NCBI GenBank assembly: GCA_018820275.1
Contig: JAHJOO010000050.1
Span: forward strand, 62,001 to 126,000
Reading direction: 5' to 3'
Length of the DNA: 64,000 bases
Origin: Alphaproteobacteria bacterium
GTDB taxonomy: Bacteria > Pseudomonadota > Alphaproteobacteria > Caulobacterales > Caulobacteraceae
Made by a program: the position numbers and the translations under genes. Below the pieces are notes generated by a model that was not told where the DNA came from, ran no database searches, and worked only from the letters and a program-made list of their open reading frames with translations. Shown here one piece after another: positions 8,487 to 18,227 of this stretch (the stretch's first letter is position 1; every line of letters starts with the position of its first letter).

Positions 8487-11177
8487 CTAGCGGTCCTTCT
8501 CGCGCTCGGTGCCGGCGCGGGCGTGCAGCGCGGCCTGCGCGGCCGCCAGCCGGGCGATCGGCACGCGGTAGGGGCTGCAGCTGACGTAGTCCAGGCCGGC
8601 GTCCTCGCAGAAGGCGATGGAGGCCGGGTCGCCGCCGTGTTCGCCGCAGATGCCCAGCTTGACGTCGGCGCGCTCGGCCCGGCCGCGCTCGGCGGCGATG
8701 CGGATCAGGTCGCCGACGCCCTCCTGGTCCAGCCGCACGAAGGGGTCCGCCTCGAAGATTCCCTTGTCCAGGTAGGCCTGCAGGAACCGCCCGGAATCGT
8801 CGCGGCTGATGCCGAAGGTGGTCTGGGTCAGGTCGTTGGTGCCGAAGCTGAAGAACTGGGCGTGCTTCGCCAGATCGCCGGCGCGCAGCGCCGCGCGCGG
8901 CAGTTCGATCATCGTCCCGACCAGATACTCGACCCGGTCGCCCGCTTCGGCGAACACGGCCTCGGCGGTCCGGTCCGTCAGCTCGCGCAGGTATTTCATC
9001 TCCAGGCCCAGGGCGACCAGCGGATGCATGATCTCCGGGATGGGCGCCTCGCCGCCCTGGCCCTTGACCTCCAGCGCCGCCTCCAGCACCGCCCGCACCT
9101 GCATCTCGTAGATTTCGGGATAGGCCACGCCGAGGCGACAGCCGCGATGCCCCAGCATCGGGTTGGTCTCGTGCAGATCCTTCGCGCGCCGCTTCAGCTT
9201 GGCCGCGTCCAGGCCCTGCGACGCGGCCAGGGCGTCCATCTCCGCCTCGGTGTGGGGAATGAACTCGTGCAGCGGCGGGTCCAGCAGGCGCACCGTCACC
9301 GGCAGGCCGGTCATGATGGTGAACAGCTCGACGAAGTCGGCCTTCTGGAACGGCGCGATCCTGGCCAGGGCCTTTCGGCGGCCCGCCTCATCATCGGCGA
9401 GGATCATCTCGCGCACCGCGGCGATGCGCGTGTCGTCGAAGAACATGTGCTCGGTCCGGCACAGGCCGATGCCCTCGGCCCCGAAGCCGCGCGCCGTCTT
9501 CGCATCCAGCGGCGTCTCGGCGTTGGCCCGCACCTTCAGCCGCCGCACGGCGTCGGCCCAGGCCATCAGGGTCTGGAAGTCGCCGGTCAGCTCCGGCTCG
9601 ATCATCGGGACCGCGCCCTCCATGACCTCGCCCTTCGAGCCGTCGATGGTGATCACCTCGCCGGCGTGGAAGGTGCGGCCGCGCGCGGTGAAGGTCTGGC
9701 TCTTCTCGTCGATGTGGATCTCGCCGGCGCCCGAGACGCAGGGCCGTCCCATGCCGCGCGCCACCACCGCCGCGTGGCTGGTCATGCCGCCGCGCGCCGT
9801 GACGATGCCGCGCGCCGCGTGCATGCCGTGGATGTCCTCCGGCGAGGTCTCCTCGCGCACCAGGATCACCGCCTCGCCGTGCTCGGCCAGACGCTCGGCC
9901 TCGTCGGCGTCGAACACGACCTTGCCGGTCGCCGCGCCGGGGCTGGCGGGCAGGCCCGCGGCCACCACCTTGCGCTCGGCGTTCGGGTCCAGCGTCGGGT
10001 GCAGCAGCTGGTCCAGCGCCGCGGGTTCGACGCGCGACACCGCCTCCTCCTGCGAGATCACGCCCTCGGCCGCCAGGTCGACGGCGATCTTCAGCGCCGA
10101 CTTGGCCGTGCGCTTGCCGTTGCGGGTCTGCAGCATCCACAACCGGCCCTGTTCGACCGTGAACTCGATGTCCTGCATGTCGCGGTAGTGGCTCTCCAGC
10201 CGCCCCACGACGTCGACGAACTCGGCGAAGACCTGCGGCATCGCCTCTTCCATCGAGGGCTTGGTCTCGCCCATCTCCTCGCGGCCCGCGCGGGTCAGGC
10301 TCTGCGGCGTGCGGATGCCGGCCACCACGTCCTCGCCCTGGGCGTTGATCAGGAACTCGCCGTACAGCCTGGCCTCGCCGGTCGACGGATTGCGCGTGAA
10401 GGCCACGCCGGTCGCGCTGGTCTCGCCCATGTTGCCGAACACCATGGACTGCACGTTCACCGCCGTGCCCCAGCTCTCGGGGATGTCGTGCATGCGGCGA
10501 TAGAATTTGGCCCGGTCGTTCATCCAGCTGGCGAACACGGCACCGACGGCGCCCCACAGCTGGTCATGCGGATCCTGCGGGAAGGGCTGGCCCAGCCGGT
10601 CCTCGACCACGCGCTTGTAGTCGGCGACGACCTTCTCCCAGTCCGCGGCCTCCAGGTCGGTGTCGACCGTCACGCCCAGCCGGTCCTTGTGGTCGTCCAG
10701 CACCTCCTCGAAGTCGTCGTGACCGAGACCCAGCACGACGTTGGAGTACATGGTGATGAAGCGACGATAGGAATCGAAGGCGAAGCGCCGGTCGCCCGAC
10801 AGGGCCGCCAGCCCCTCCACCGTCGCGTCGTTCAGGCCCAGGTTCAGGACCGTGTCCATCATCCCCGGCATCGACGCCCGCGCGCCCGAGCGGACCGAGA
10901 CCAGCAGCGGGTTCGCCGCATCCCCGAAGGTTTTCCCGACGATCCCTTCGACGGCCTTCAGCCCGGCGGTGACCTGATCCGCCAGATCGCCCGGATAGGT
11001 CTGTCCGTTGGAATAGTAGTGGACGCAGGCCTCGGTCGTGATGGTGAAACCCGGCGGCACCGGCAGGCCGAGCGACGACATCTCCGCCAGGTTGGCGCCC
11101 TTGCCGCCCAGCAGGTTCTTCATCGACGCGTCGCCGTCGGCGGATCCCCCGCCGAAGCCGTAGACCCACTTCGTCAT
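8487..11177 (-). CDS. ppdK: Pyruvate, phosphate dikinase
   Basis: An 896-residue, full-length PPDK interconverting pyruvate, ATP and Pi with PEP, AMP and PPi. The N-terminal ATP-grasp region (KNLLGGKGANLAEMSSLGLPVPPGFTI) comes first. The swivelling phosphohistidine domain follows with GGMTSHAAVVARGMG and His468. The C-terminal PEP/pyruvate TIM barrel ends with FSFGTNDLTQTTFG and the catalytic cysteine in VSCSPYRVP. No domain is missing. The enzyme supports gluconeogenesis from C2/C3 substrates, which fits its divergent partner malate synthase. The shared 153-bp upstream region carries a 12-bp dyad that could coordinate both genes. Confidence 0.96.
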   Translation of the reverse strand: MTKWVYGFGGGSADGDASMKNLLGGKGANLAEMSSLGLPVPPGFTITTEACVHYYSNGQTYPGDLADQVTAGLKAVEGIVGKTFGDAANPLLVSVRSGARASMPGMMDTVLNLGLNDATVEGLAALSGDRRFAFDSYRRFITMYSNVVLGLGHDDFEEVLDDHKDRLGVTVDTDLEAADWEKVVADYKRVVEDRLGQPFPQDPHDQLWGAVGAVFASWMNDRAKFYRRMHDIPESWGTAVNVQSMVFGNMGETSATGVAFTRNPSTGEARLYGEFLINAQGEDVVAGIRTPQSLTRAGREEMGETKPSMEEAMPQVFAEFVDVVGRLESHYRDMQDIEFTVEQGRLWMLQTRNGKRTAKSALKIAVDLAAEGVISQEEAVSRVEPAALDQLLHPTLDPNAERKVVAAGLPASPGAATGKVVFDADEAERLAEHGEAVILVREETSPEDIHGMHAARGIVTARGGMTSHAAVVARGMGRPCVSGAGEIHIDEKSQTFTARGRTFHAGEVITIDGSKGEVMEGAVPMIEPELTGDFQTLMAWADAVRRLKVRANAETPLDAKTARGFGAEGIGLCRTEHMFFDDTRIAAVREMILADDEAGRRKALARIAPFQKADFVELFTIMTGLPVTVRLLDPPLHEFIPHTEAEMDALAASQGLDAAKLKRRAKDLHETNPMLGHRGCRLGVAYPEIYEMQVRAVLEAALEVKGQGGEAPIPEIMHPLVALGLEMKYLRELTDRTAEAVFAEAGDRVEYLVGTMIELPRAALRAGDLAKHAQFFSFGTNDLTQTTFGISRDDSGRFLQAYLDKGIFEADPFVRLDQEGVGDLIRIAAERGRAERADVKLGICGEHGGDPASIAFCEDAGLDYVSCSPYRVPIARLAAAQAALHARAGTEREKDR

Positions 11178-11248
11178 CCGTCAGCCCCTGAAGCTTGCGT
11201 TTGGGCCTGACTAACGCGCGTTGCCGCCGAAGGGTAGCGCGCGAACGA

Positions 11249-11304
11249 AACATTCCGTGAGCGAGCGCGCTCTCTCGACTTCCGCGACGTCATCACGGAA
11301 TGTT
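11249..11304. promoter_or_regulatory. Perfect 12-bp inverted repeat between ppdK and glcB
   Basis: AACATTCCGTGA at 11249-11260 is repeated as its exact reverse complement at 11293-11304, with centres 44 bp apart. The right copy lies 26 bp before the glcB start and the left copy 71 bp before the ppdK start. It is most easily read as two operator sites on the same helix face for a regulator of both genes. No cognate regulator gene is in the window. Confidence 0.55.
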
Positions 11305-11330
11305 ACAGTCAACCCAGCCACGGAGCCGCC

Positions 11331-13424
11331 ATGCCGACCCTCGACCGCGCCGGACTTCAGGTGGACGCCGAACTGGCGACCTTCCTCGAGCAGGAGGCGA
11401 TGCCGGGGCTCGGCCTCGACGCCGACGCCTTCTGGGCCGGTGCCGCCGGCATCCTGGCGTGGGCGGCGGAGCGGGGCGGCCGGCTGCTGGCGGTCCGCGA
11501 CGATCTGCAGGCCCGGATCGACGCCTGGCACGAGGTGCGAAAGGGGACGCCGCCCGATCCGGCGGAGACGCGGCGGTTCCTGACGGAGATCGGTTATCTC
11601 GTGCCCGAACCGGCGCCCTTCACGGTCGGCACGACCCGGGTCGATCCCGAGGTGGCGACCCTGGCGGGCCCGCAGCTGGTGGTGCCGTCGCTGAACGCCC
11701 GCTTCGTGCTGAACGCCGCCAACGCGCGCTGGGGCAGCCTGTACGACGCCCTTTACGGCACCGACGCGCTGGGCGACCTGCCGCCGCCCGGGCCCTATGA
11801 CGCGGCGCGGGGGGCCCGCGTCGTGGCCCGGGCCCGGGCGTTTCTGGATGAGGCCGTGCCTCTGGCGTCGGGCAGCTGGACCGACTGCGCGGATGCCGAC
11901 GCCGCCCTGGCCGAGCCGTCGCAGGAGGTCGGCCGGACCGCGCGCGGTCGCCTGTTCCGACATCATGGCCTGCACCTCGAAGTGATCGTCGACCGCGCTC
12001 ACCCGATCGGCGCGACCGACCCGGCGGGCATCGCCGACGTCGTGCTGGAGGCCGCCCTGTCCACCATCGTCGATCTGGAGGACTCCGTCGCCGCCGTCGA
12101 CGCCGCCGACAAGACCGCGGCCTATCGCAACTGGCTGGGCCTGATGCGCGGCGACCTGTCGGAGACCTTCGACAAGGGCGGCACGACCCTGACCCGGGAT
12201 CTCGCGCCCGATCGCACCGTCACGCGCCCGGACGGGTCGACCGTCACCCTGCCGGGCCGCAGCCTGCTGTTCGTCCGCAACGTCGGTCATCTGATGACCA
12301 CGCCGGCCGTCGTTATGCCGGACGGGTCGGAGGCGCCGGAGGGGGCGCTGGACGCGATCGTCACCGCCCTGTGCGCCCTGCACGACCTGCGCGGTCTGGG
12401 CCGGCTCCGCAACAGCCGGGCGGGGTCGATCTACGTCGTCAAACCCAAGATGCACGGACCGGACGAGTGCGCCTTCACCGACGACCTGTTCGACCGGGTC
12501 GAGGACCTGCTGGGGCTGGACCGCCACACGATCAAGGTCGGCGTCATGGACGAGGAGCGCCGCACCAGCGCCAACCTCGCCGCCTGCATCCACGCGGTGA
12601 GGGACCGGATCGTCTTCATCAACACCGGCTTCCTCGACCGCACCGGCGACGAGATCCACACCTGCATGCGCGGCGGCCCTGTGGTGCGCAAGGCGGACAT
12701 GAAGGCCTCGGCCTGGATCGCGGCCTACGAGGCCCGGAACGTCGCGATCGGCCTCCAGTGCGGCCTCGGCGGCCGGGCCCAGATCGGCAAAGGCATGTGG
12801 GCCGCGCCCGACCGCATGGCCGAGATGCTGGAGCAGAAGGCGGCGCATCCGAAGACGGGCGCCAACACCGCCTGGGTGCCGTCGCCCACGGCCGCCACCC
12901 TGCACGCGCTGCACTATCATCAGACCGACGTCTTCGCCCTGCGCGACCAGATCATCGCCCGCGCCGTGCCGTCGCTGGACGACCTGCTGACCCCGCCCCT
13001 CGCCGCCGGCCGCAACTGGTCGGAGGCCGAGGTGATCGAGGAGATCGAGAACAACTGCCAAGGCCTGCTCGGCTACGTCGTCCGCTGGATCGACCAGGGC
13101 GTCGGCTGCTCCAAGGTGCCCGACGTCCACGACGTCGGCCTGATGGAGGACCGGGCCACCCTGCGCATCTCGTCCCAGCACCTGGCCAACTGGCTGATGC
13201 ACGGCGTCTGCACGCGCGATCAGGTCGAGGCCGCGCTGCTGAAGATGGCGGCCCGGGTCGACGCCCAGAACGCCGCAGACCCCCTCTATCGCCCGATGGC
13301 CCCCGACCCCGACGCCAGCCTCGCCTTCCAGGCTGCCCGCGCCCTCGTGTTCGAGGGCGCCGCCCAGCCCAATGGCTACACCGAACCGCTGCTGCACCGG
13401 TTCCGGCGGGCGAAGAAGAGGTAG
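11331..13424 (+). CDS. glcB: Malate synthase G
   Basis: A 697-residue single-subunit malate synthase of the G isoform, which condenses glyoxylate with acetyl-CoA to malate. Recognisable blocks are [46 protein letters not shown] (metal and glyoxylate site), [18 protein letters not shown] with the catalytic arginine, [10 protein letters not shown], and [14 protein letters not shown]. The catalytic aspartate region near the C-terminus ([17 protein letters not shown]) is present. It lacks isocitrate lyase in the window. Adjacent divergent PPDK suggests joint use during growth on acetate, glycolate or similar carbon. Confidence 0.96.
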   Translation: MPTLDRAGLQVDAELATFLEQEAMPGLGLDADAFWAGAAGILAWAAERGGRLLAVRDDLQARIDAWHEVRKGTPPDPAETRRFLTEIGYLVPEPAPFTVGTTRVDPEVATLAGPQLVVPSLNARFVLNAANARWGSLYDALYGTDALGDLPPPGPYDAARGARVVARARAFLDEAVPLASGSWTDCADADAALAEPSQEVGRTARGRLFRHHGLHLEVIVDRAHPIGATDPAGIADVVLEAALSTIVDLEDSVAAVDAADKTAAYRNWLGLMRGDLSETFDKGGTTLTRDLAPDRTVTRPDGSTVTLPGRSLLFVRNVGHLMTTPAVVMPDGSEAPEGALDAIVTALCALHDLRGLGRLRNSRAGSIYVVKPKMHGPDECAFTDDLFDRVEDLLGLDRHTIKVGVMDEERRTSANLAACIHAVRDRIVFINTGFLDRTGDEIHTCMRGGPVVRKADMKASAWIAAYEARNVAIGLQCGLGGRAQIGKGMWAAPDRMAEMLEQKAAHPKTGANTAWVPSPTAATLHALHYHQTDVFALRDQIIARAVPSLDDLLTPPLAAGRNWSEAEVIEEIENNCQGLLGYVVRWIDQGVGCSKVPDVHDVGLMEDRATLRISSQHLANWLMHGVCTRDQVEAALLKMAARVDAQNAADPLYRPMAPDPDASLAFQAARALVFEGAAQPNGYTEPLLHRFRRAKKR

Positions 13425-13495
13425 GGGTAGGGGTAGTGAGCACTCACGGCCGGCAGTCTTTCCCTACCGCCTACCCCTGACACCTGCCCCTACCC
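13424..13495. repeat. GGGGTA-rich inverted repeat between convergent genes
   Basis: Tandem GGGGTA units begin in the glcB stop codon (13424-13433). GGGTAGGGG at 13425-13433 can pair with CCCCTACCC at 13487-13495, and another CTACCCC lies between. It may end transcription of both glcB and the hlyD-like gene, but the loop is long. Confidence 0.35.
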
Positions 13496-13497
13496 GG

Positions 13498-14862
13498 TCA
13501 TTGCTCGCTGCCCGACCGCCACAGGCCGCGCAGCAGCGGCTCGAACAGATACTGCAGCGCCGTGCGCTTGCGGGTCAGGACCACCACCTCGACCGGGGCA
13601 CCCGGGCGCACGGCCGAGGCGGCGCGGCCCAGCTTGGCGACCTCGCTTTCCGGCACGACGATCTCGGTGCGGAACCAGCGCCGCCCTGTCTGGGCGTCGG
13701 ACAGGACGTCGGCCGAGATCCGCGTCACCCGCCCCTGCAGCCGCGGCGGACTGCCCTCGCGCAGGCCCGGGAACATGATCTGGGTCGACTGGCCCACAGC
13801 CAGATTGTCGATGTCGGTCGGCGCGATCTCGGCCACGATCACCGGGCTGGCGTCCTCGGGGACGATCTCCATCAGGGTCTGGCCCGCCTGGATGACCCCG
13901 CCCGGGGTAAAGATGGTCAGGCCCACCACTTGGCCGGCGACCGGCGCGCGCACCTGGTTCCGGGCGATCTGGGCGCGGACCGAGACGAGGCGCGGCTGCA
14001 GCTCGTTCAGCTGGACCTCGACGGTCTTCAACTGGTCCGCCACGTCCTCGTTCATGGAGGTGCCGACCGAGGTCATCTGCAGGCGCGTCTCGCCGATCTG
14101 CTCGCCGATGCGGGCGATCTGGGCGCGCAGCGAGCCGTCCTCGCCGTCCAGCTGCGCCGCCTGTCGCTCCAGCGCCCGCACCCGGCTGAGCGGGGCATAG
14201 CCCTGCTCGGCCAGGCGCCGCACGTCGGCCAGCTCGTCCTCGATCAGCCGCCGCTGCTCGGCGTTGGCAGCCAGCTGCCGCTGGAAGCCCGACATCTGCT
14301 GCTCCAGCTGGCTGACCCGCTGGGCCAGAACCCCGCGCTCGGTCGAGCGACCCGAACTGCGGGCTCCAAACTGGCGGCGCTGCAGGCTCAGCGCCGCCTC
14401 GGCCAGGGGCACGTCGTCCGGCGGCAAAGTCGCGAACTCCGGGGGCGTCGGCACCGATCCCAGACCGTCCCGCTCGGCGATCAGCCGCGACCGCTGCGCC
14501 AGCAGCGCCAGCACCTGACCCGCCAGGCCGCGCTCGGTGGCCTGCAGCTCCCCGCCCGCCACCTCGACGAGCACCTGTCCGGCCCGGACGGTGTCCCCCT
14601 CGGCCACGTGCAGGGCCGTCACCACCCCGCCGTCGCGATGCTGCACCGCCTGCCGGTTGCCCGACACCGCGACCTGGCCGGTGGCATAGGCACCCGCGTC
14701 CAGGGGGAAGAAGGCGGCCCATCCCAGGAACAGGACGAAGAAGGCCACGATCACGGCGACGCCGATGCGCAGCTCCATCCGGGGCACGTCGGTGACGGCG
14801 TCGGCCTCCGGCTTCGGCGCGGGCGGCGGGCCCTTGATCGGGGGGAAGGACAGATCGCTCAT
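13498..14862 (-). CDS. Type I secretion periplasmic adaptor (HlyD/PrtE/RsaE family)
   Basis: A 454-residue membrane-fusion protein. A short cytoplasmic tail and one transmembrane helix (about residues 30-55, IGVAVIVAFFVLFLGWAAFF) lead into a lipoyl half-motif, VQHRDGGVVTALHVAEGDTVRAGQVLVEV. A long heptad-rich coiled-coil hairpin spans about residues 95-285. The second lipoyl half follows (VRAPVAGQVVGLTIFTPGGVIQAGQTLMEIVPE), and the C-terminal beta domain reads RGAPVEVVVLTRKR-like. It links the ABC permease to a TolC-type channel. Start and upstream stop overlap (ATGA), so the pair is translationally coupled. No TolC homologue or RTX substrate is nearby. Confidence 0.93.
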   Translation of the reverse strand: MSDLSFPPIKGPPPAPKPEADAVTDVPRMELRIGVAVIVAFFVLFLGWAAFFPLDAGAYATGQVAVSGNRQAVQHRDGGVVTALHVAEGDTVRAGQVLVEVAGGELQATERGLAGQVLALLAQRSRLIAERDGLGSVPTPPEFATLPPDDVPLAEAALSLQRRQFGARSSGRSTERGVLAQRVSQLEQQMSGFQRQLAANAEQRRLIEDELADVRRLAEQGYAPLSRVRALERQAAQLDGEDGSLRAQIARIGEQIGETRLQMTSVGTSMNEDVADQLKTVEVQLNELQPRLVSVRAQIARNQVRAPVAGQVVGLTIFTPGGVIQAGQTLMEIVPEDASPVIVAEIAPTDIDNLAVGQSTQIMFPGLREGSPPRLQGRVTRISADVLSDAQTGRRWFRTEIVVPESEVAKLGRAASAVRPGAPVEVVVLTRKRTALQYLFEPLLRGLWRSGSEQ

Positions 14863-16586
14863 CGGCCGGCCGCCTCTTCCGTCGCGCCGCGCATCCGCGC
14901 CAGCACCTGCTCGCGCGGCCCCTCGGCCACCACCGCGCCGCCGTTCAGCATCAGCAGGCGGTCGACCCGCGCCAGCACGCCCGCCCGGTGCGCCACGATC
15001 ACCACCGCCGCGCCCCGGGCCGCCGCGTCCCGGACCGCCGCCATCAGGGCCGCCTCGCCATCCTGGTCGAGGTTGGAGTTCGGCTCGTCCAGCACCAGCA
15101 GAACCGGGTCGCCGTACAGCGCCCGCGCCAGCGCCACCCGCTGCGCCTGACCCGCCGACAGGCCCGCGCCGTACGGCCCCAGCATCGTGTCGTAGCCGTC
15201 GGGCAGCCGCAGGATCATCTCGTGCGCGCCCGCCGCCTGCGCCGCGGCCACGGCCAGCCGGTCGACCTCGGCCGGCGGCGTGCCCGTCGCGCCGGAGAAG
15301 CGCGAGACGTTGTCCTTGATCGTGCCGGCGAACAGGCTGGGGACCTGGGGTAGATAGCCGATGTACCGGGCCAGCTCGTCGCCCTCGCGCGCCTCATACT
15401 CGGCACCGTCCAGCCGGACCGTGCCGGCGGTCGGCTTCAGGGCACCGGCGATCGCCCGCGCCAGGGTCGTCTTGCCGGATCCCGACGGCCCGACCACGCC
15501 CAGGGTCTCGCCGGGCTCGAGCGTCAGGCTGACGCCCCGCACCTGCGGCTGTTCCGTGCCGGGCAGGCGGATCGACAGGGCTTCCAGCGCCAGCCGGCCG
15601 CGCGGGGCGGGCAGGGCGGTGGTCGGGGCATCGACGTCGGCGGTGCCCTCGAACAGGTCGGTCAGCGTCTTCCAGCCGGCGCGGGCGGCGACCAGCGACG
15701 GCCAGGCGCCGACCAGCAGCTCGATCGGCGCCACCGCGCGGGTCAGCAGCACGGAGGCGGCGATGATGGCCCCGGGTGACAGCTGGCCGTCGACCGCCAG
15801 CCAGGCGGCGCCGCCCAGCGACAGGGACTGCAGCAGCAGACGCAGGAACTTGATCGCGCCGGTGTAGCGCCCGCCCGTGAACTGGGCGTCGGCCTGGCGG
15901 TCGGCGGCCTCGCGCCGCTGCCGCATCTGGCGCGCGATGCCGGCCCGGCGCATGCCCAGGGCGCGGACCACCTCGGCCTGCTCGGCCACGGCCTGCTGGG
16001 CGGCATAGGCCTCGATCGAGGCGTCGTGGGCCCGCTTCAGCCGCGGCCGGGCGTCGCGCTCGTTCATCACCGCCAGAACGGTGAGCGTGATCGCGCCCAC
16101 CAGCGTCAGCACGCCGATCAGCGGATGCAGCAGAAAACAGGCCATCAGGTAGATCGGCGTCCACGGGGCGTCGAACAGGGCCAGCACGCCCTGGCCCGAC
16201 ACCGCCGTGCGTACGGCGTCGAACTCGCGCAGGGCCTGGGTGCCCGAGGCCTTGCCCGGCAGATCGATCATGCGCGCCAGGATGCGATCGGCCAGCTGGC
16301 GGTCCAGCCTCAGGCCGGCGCGCACCAGGATGCGGGTCCTCAGCCAGTCCAGCGTCGCCAGCGTGCCCAGGGCGAAGACGGCCACGGCGGTGATCAGCAG
16401 CAGGGTGGTGATCCCGCCGGTCGGGACGACGCGGTCATAGACCTGCATCATGTAGATCGTCGGGGTCAGATACAGCAGGTTGACCAGGGCGCTGAACACG
16501 GCCGCCCAGACCAGATGGGTCCGGCAGGCCTTCAGGGCCTCGGCCAGGGGCTCGACGCCCGGTCGGTCCGGCAACAGCTTGAACAC
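14859..16586 (-). CDS. Type I secretion system permease/ATPase (PrtD/RsaD family)
   Basis: A 575-residue fused ABC exporter half-transporter. The N-terminal membrane domain (residues about 20-300) has the family opening ALKACRTHLVWAAVFSALVNLLYLTPTIYMMQVYDRVVPT. The nucleotide-binding domain carries Walker A GPSGSGKTTL (Lys372), the signature LSAGQAQRVALARAL, Walker B LLVLDEPNSNLD and the switch His in VIVAHR. No C39 peptidase domain is present, as expected for exporters of C-terminal-signal proteins such as S-layers, proteases and lipases. GTG start without an obvious ribosome site; upstream alternatives look worse. It is co-transcribed with the adaptor. Confidence 0.93.
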   Translation of the reverse strand: MFKLLPDRPGVEPLAEALKACRTHLVWAAVFSALVNLLYLTPTIYMMQVYDRVVPTGGITTLLLITAVAVFALGTLATLDWLRTRILVRAGLRLDRQLADRILARMIDLPGKASGTQALREFDAVRTAVSGQGVLALFDAPWTPIYLMACFLLHPLIGVLTLVGAITLTVLAVMNERDARPRLKRAHDASIEAYAAQQAVAEQAEVVRALGMRRAGIARQMRQRREAADRQADAQFTGGRYTGAIKFLRLLLQSLSLGGAAWLAVDGQLSPGAIIAASVLLTRAVAPIELLVGAWPSLVAARAGWKTLTDLFEGTADVDAPTTALPAPRGRLALEALSIRLPGTEQPQVRGVSLTLEPGETLGVVGPSGSGKTTLARAIAGALKPTAGTVRLDGAEYEAREGDELARYIGYLPQVPSLFAGTIKDNVSRFSGATGTPPAEVDRLAVAAAQAAGAHEMILRLPDGYDTMLGPYGAGLSAGQAQRVALARALYGDPVLLVLDEPNSNLDQDGEAALMAAVRDAAARGAAVVIVAHRAGVLARVDRLLMLNGGAVVAEGPREQVLARMRGATEEAAGR

Positions 16587-16665
16587 GCACGCATCCGTTC
16601 GCCGCCCGGTGACGCGGGCCTCGGCGACAACATAGACCCGCCGATCCCGGCGGAACAGCGGCCTC

Positions 16666-17901
16666 TTAGTGAAGCGCCTCGCCGTGCAGGGCGGAGTCGA
16701 GGCCCTCGATCTCCGCGTCCCGGTCCACGCGCAGGCCGGTGGTGAAGCGGCAGACCAGCAGGATCAGCCCCGTGCCGATCGCGCTCCAGGCGATGACGGC
16801 GACCAGGCCGATCGCCTGCTTCAGGACGGTCGCCCCCTCGGCCACGCCGTTGATCGCGGCGTCGGCGAAGACGCCGGTCAGCAGGGCCCCGACGATGCCG
16901 CCCATGCCGTGCACGCCGAAGGCGTCGAGACTGTCGTCGATCTTCAGCCAGTGCTTCAGCTTGACCGCCCCGAACCAGCAGGCCACGCCCGCCAGCAGGC
17001 CGATGACCATGGCCCCCTGCGGGTTCACCAGTCCGGCGGCGGGGGTGATCCCCACCAGTCCCCCGACCAGCCCCGACAGCATGCCCAGCAGGGTCGGCCG
17101 CCTGTGGTCGATCCATTCCACGACCAGCCAGCCCAGCGCGGCGGCCGCGGCGGCGAGGATGGTGTTCAGCGCGGCCACCGCCGCAATGCCGTCCGCCGCC
17201 CAGGCCGAGCCCGCGTTGAACCCCATCCAGCCGACCAGCAGCAGGCCCGCGCCGATCGCCGTGAAGGCGAGATTGTGCGGCGCCAGGTTGTCGCGCCCGA
17301 AGCCGTGCCGCGGCCCCAGCACCAGCGCGCAGACCAGTCCGGCGACGCCCGCGTTGACGTGGACCACCGCGCCGCCCGCGAAGTCCAGCACCCCGGCCTC
17401 GCCCATCCAGCCGCCGCCCCAGACCTGGTGGGCGATGGGCGCGTAGACGATCAGGTGCCACAGGGCGAAGAACAGCAGGGACGCCGAGAATTTCATCCGC
17501 TCGGCGAAGGCGCCGGCGATCAGCGCGGGGGTGATGATGGCGAAGGTCAGCTGGTAGGCGATCCAGAGGAACTCCGGCAGGGCGGGGGCCAGCGCGTGCG
17601 CCGTGTCGACCCTCACGCCGTTCAGGAAGGCCGCGTCCAGCCCGCCGATCAGGGCGTTGCCGCTGCCGAACGACAGGGAATAGCCGACCGCGAACCACAG
17701 CACCGTCACCACCATGAAGGCGGCGGTCGAATGGGCGATGGCCCCGATCACGTTCTTGCGCCGCACCATGCCGCCGTAGAACAGCGCCAGCCCCGGCAGG
17801 GTCATCATCAGGACGAGGGCGGTGGACGTCAGGATCCAGCCGGTGGCGGAGGGATCGATCTCGAGGGCGGCCTGATGGGGCAGCAGGGCGGCGGGGCTCA
17901 T
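16666..17901 (-). CDS. amtB: Ammonium transporter (Amt family)
   Basis: A 411-residue membrane protein with about 11 helices. The Amt signature is clear: GLALFYGGMVRRKNV in helix 1, the phenylalanine-gate region, DFAGGAVVHVNAGVAGL with the first pore histidine, and FGVHGMGGIVGALLTGVF with the second. The C-terminal cytoplasmic tail (LRVDRDAEIEGLDSALHGEALH) retains the conserved glycine/aspartate region that responds to PII. No glnK gene is adjacent on either side, which is unusual because amtB and glnK are often paired. The start at 17901 is chosen because upstream sequence is not family-like. Confidence 0.94.
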   Translation of the reverse strand: MSPAALLPHQAALEIDPSATGWILTSTALVLMMTLPGLALFYGGMVRRKNVIGAIAHSTAAFMVVTVLWFAVGYSLSFGSGNALIGGLDAAFLNGVRVDTAHALAPALPEFLWIAYQLTFAIITPALIAGAFAERMKFSASLLFFALWHLIVYAPIAHQVWGGGWMGEAGVLDFAGGAVVHVNAGVAGLVCALVLGPRHGFGRDNLAPHNLAFTAIGAGLLLVGWMGFNAGSAWAADGIAAVAALNTILAAAAAALGWLVVEWIDHRRPTLLGMLSGLVGGLVGITPAAGLVNPQGAMVIGLLAGVACWFGAVKLKHWLKIDDSLDAFGVHGMGGIVGALLTGVFADAAINGVAEGATVLKQAIGLVAVIAWSAIGTGLILLVCRFTTGLRVDRDAEIEGLDSALHGEALH

Positions 17902-18227
17902 GGGCGGCGACGTCTCCGGGGCAAGCGGTCGGGGAGGTCGGCCGCGCCGTCTCTGCGGGCCGCGGGACCGGAGTGGATCGTATTGCGGCGCAACAGGCAA
18001 ATCATTTCGTGTGCGGTGCGATATTGGGGGCACCATGCGTGGCCTCGCCGGCCGCGCCGCGTCCCGGCACGAATCCACCTTGGCCGTTTCGCGGCCGCGT
18101 CACGCGGTGCCGCAAGGTTACGAAACGGCAATGTCTCAAGCCTTGCACGCGCCGCGCCCCCGGGTGTCAATGCGCGTCCGGGGCGCCGTGGGCGCCGTCA
18201 AAGCCGTGCTTTCCAAGGGGGAATTCC
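17902..18227. other. Intergenic region between amtB and M16 protease genes
   Basis: 326 bp between divergent genes, expected to hold both promoters. A GGTGC-N10-GCACC dyad lies around 18020-18040, in opposite half-site order to the usual NtrC site. I see no convincing sigma-54 site or small gene. Confidence 0.4.

Noticed and set aside
8523..11210. Very long open frame antisense to ppdK
   Set aside because: The reverse strand encodes unmistakable pyruvate phosphate dikinase; the long frame results from third-position GC bias.
11211..13397. Long frame antisense to malate synthase G
   Set aside because: Malate synthase G motifs are complete on the other strand.
13421..13440. G-quadruplex in GGGGTA repeats
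   Set aside because: Only two runs of four Gs are present, too few for an intramolecular quadruplex.
18020..18040. NtrC-like site before amtB
   Set aside because: The half-sites are GGTGC-N10-GCACC, the reverse order of the NtrC consensus, and no sigma-54 promoter accompanies it.
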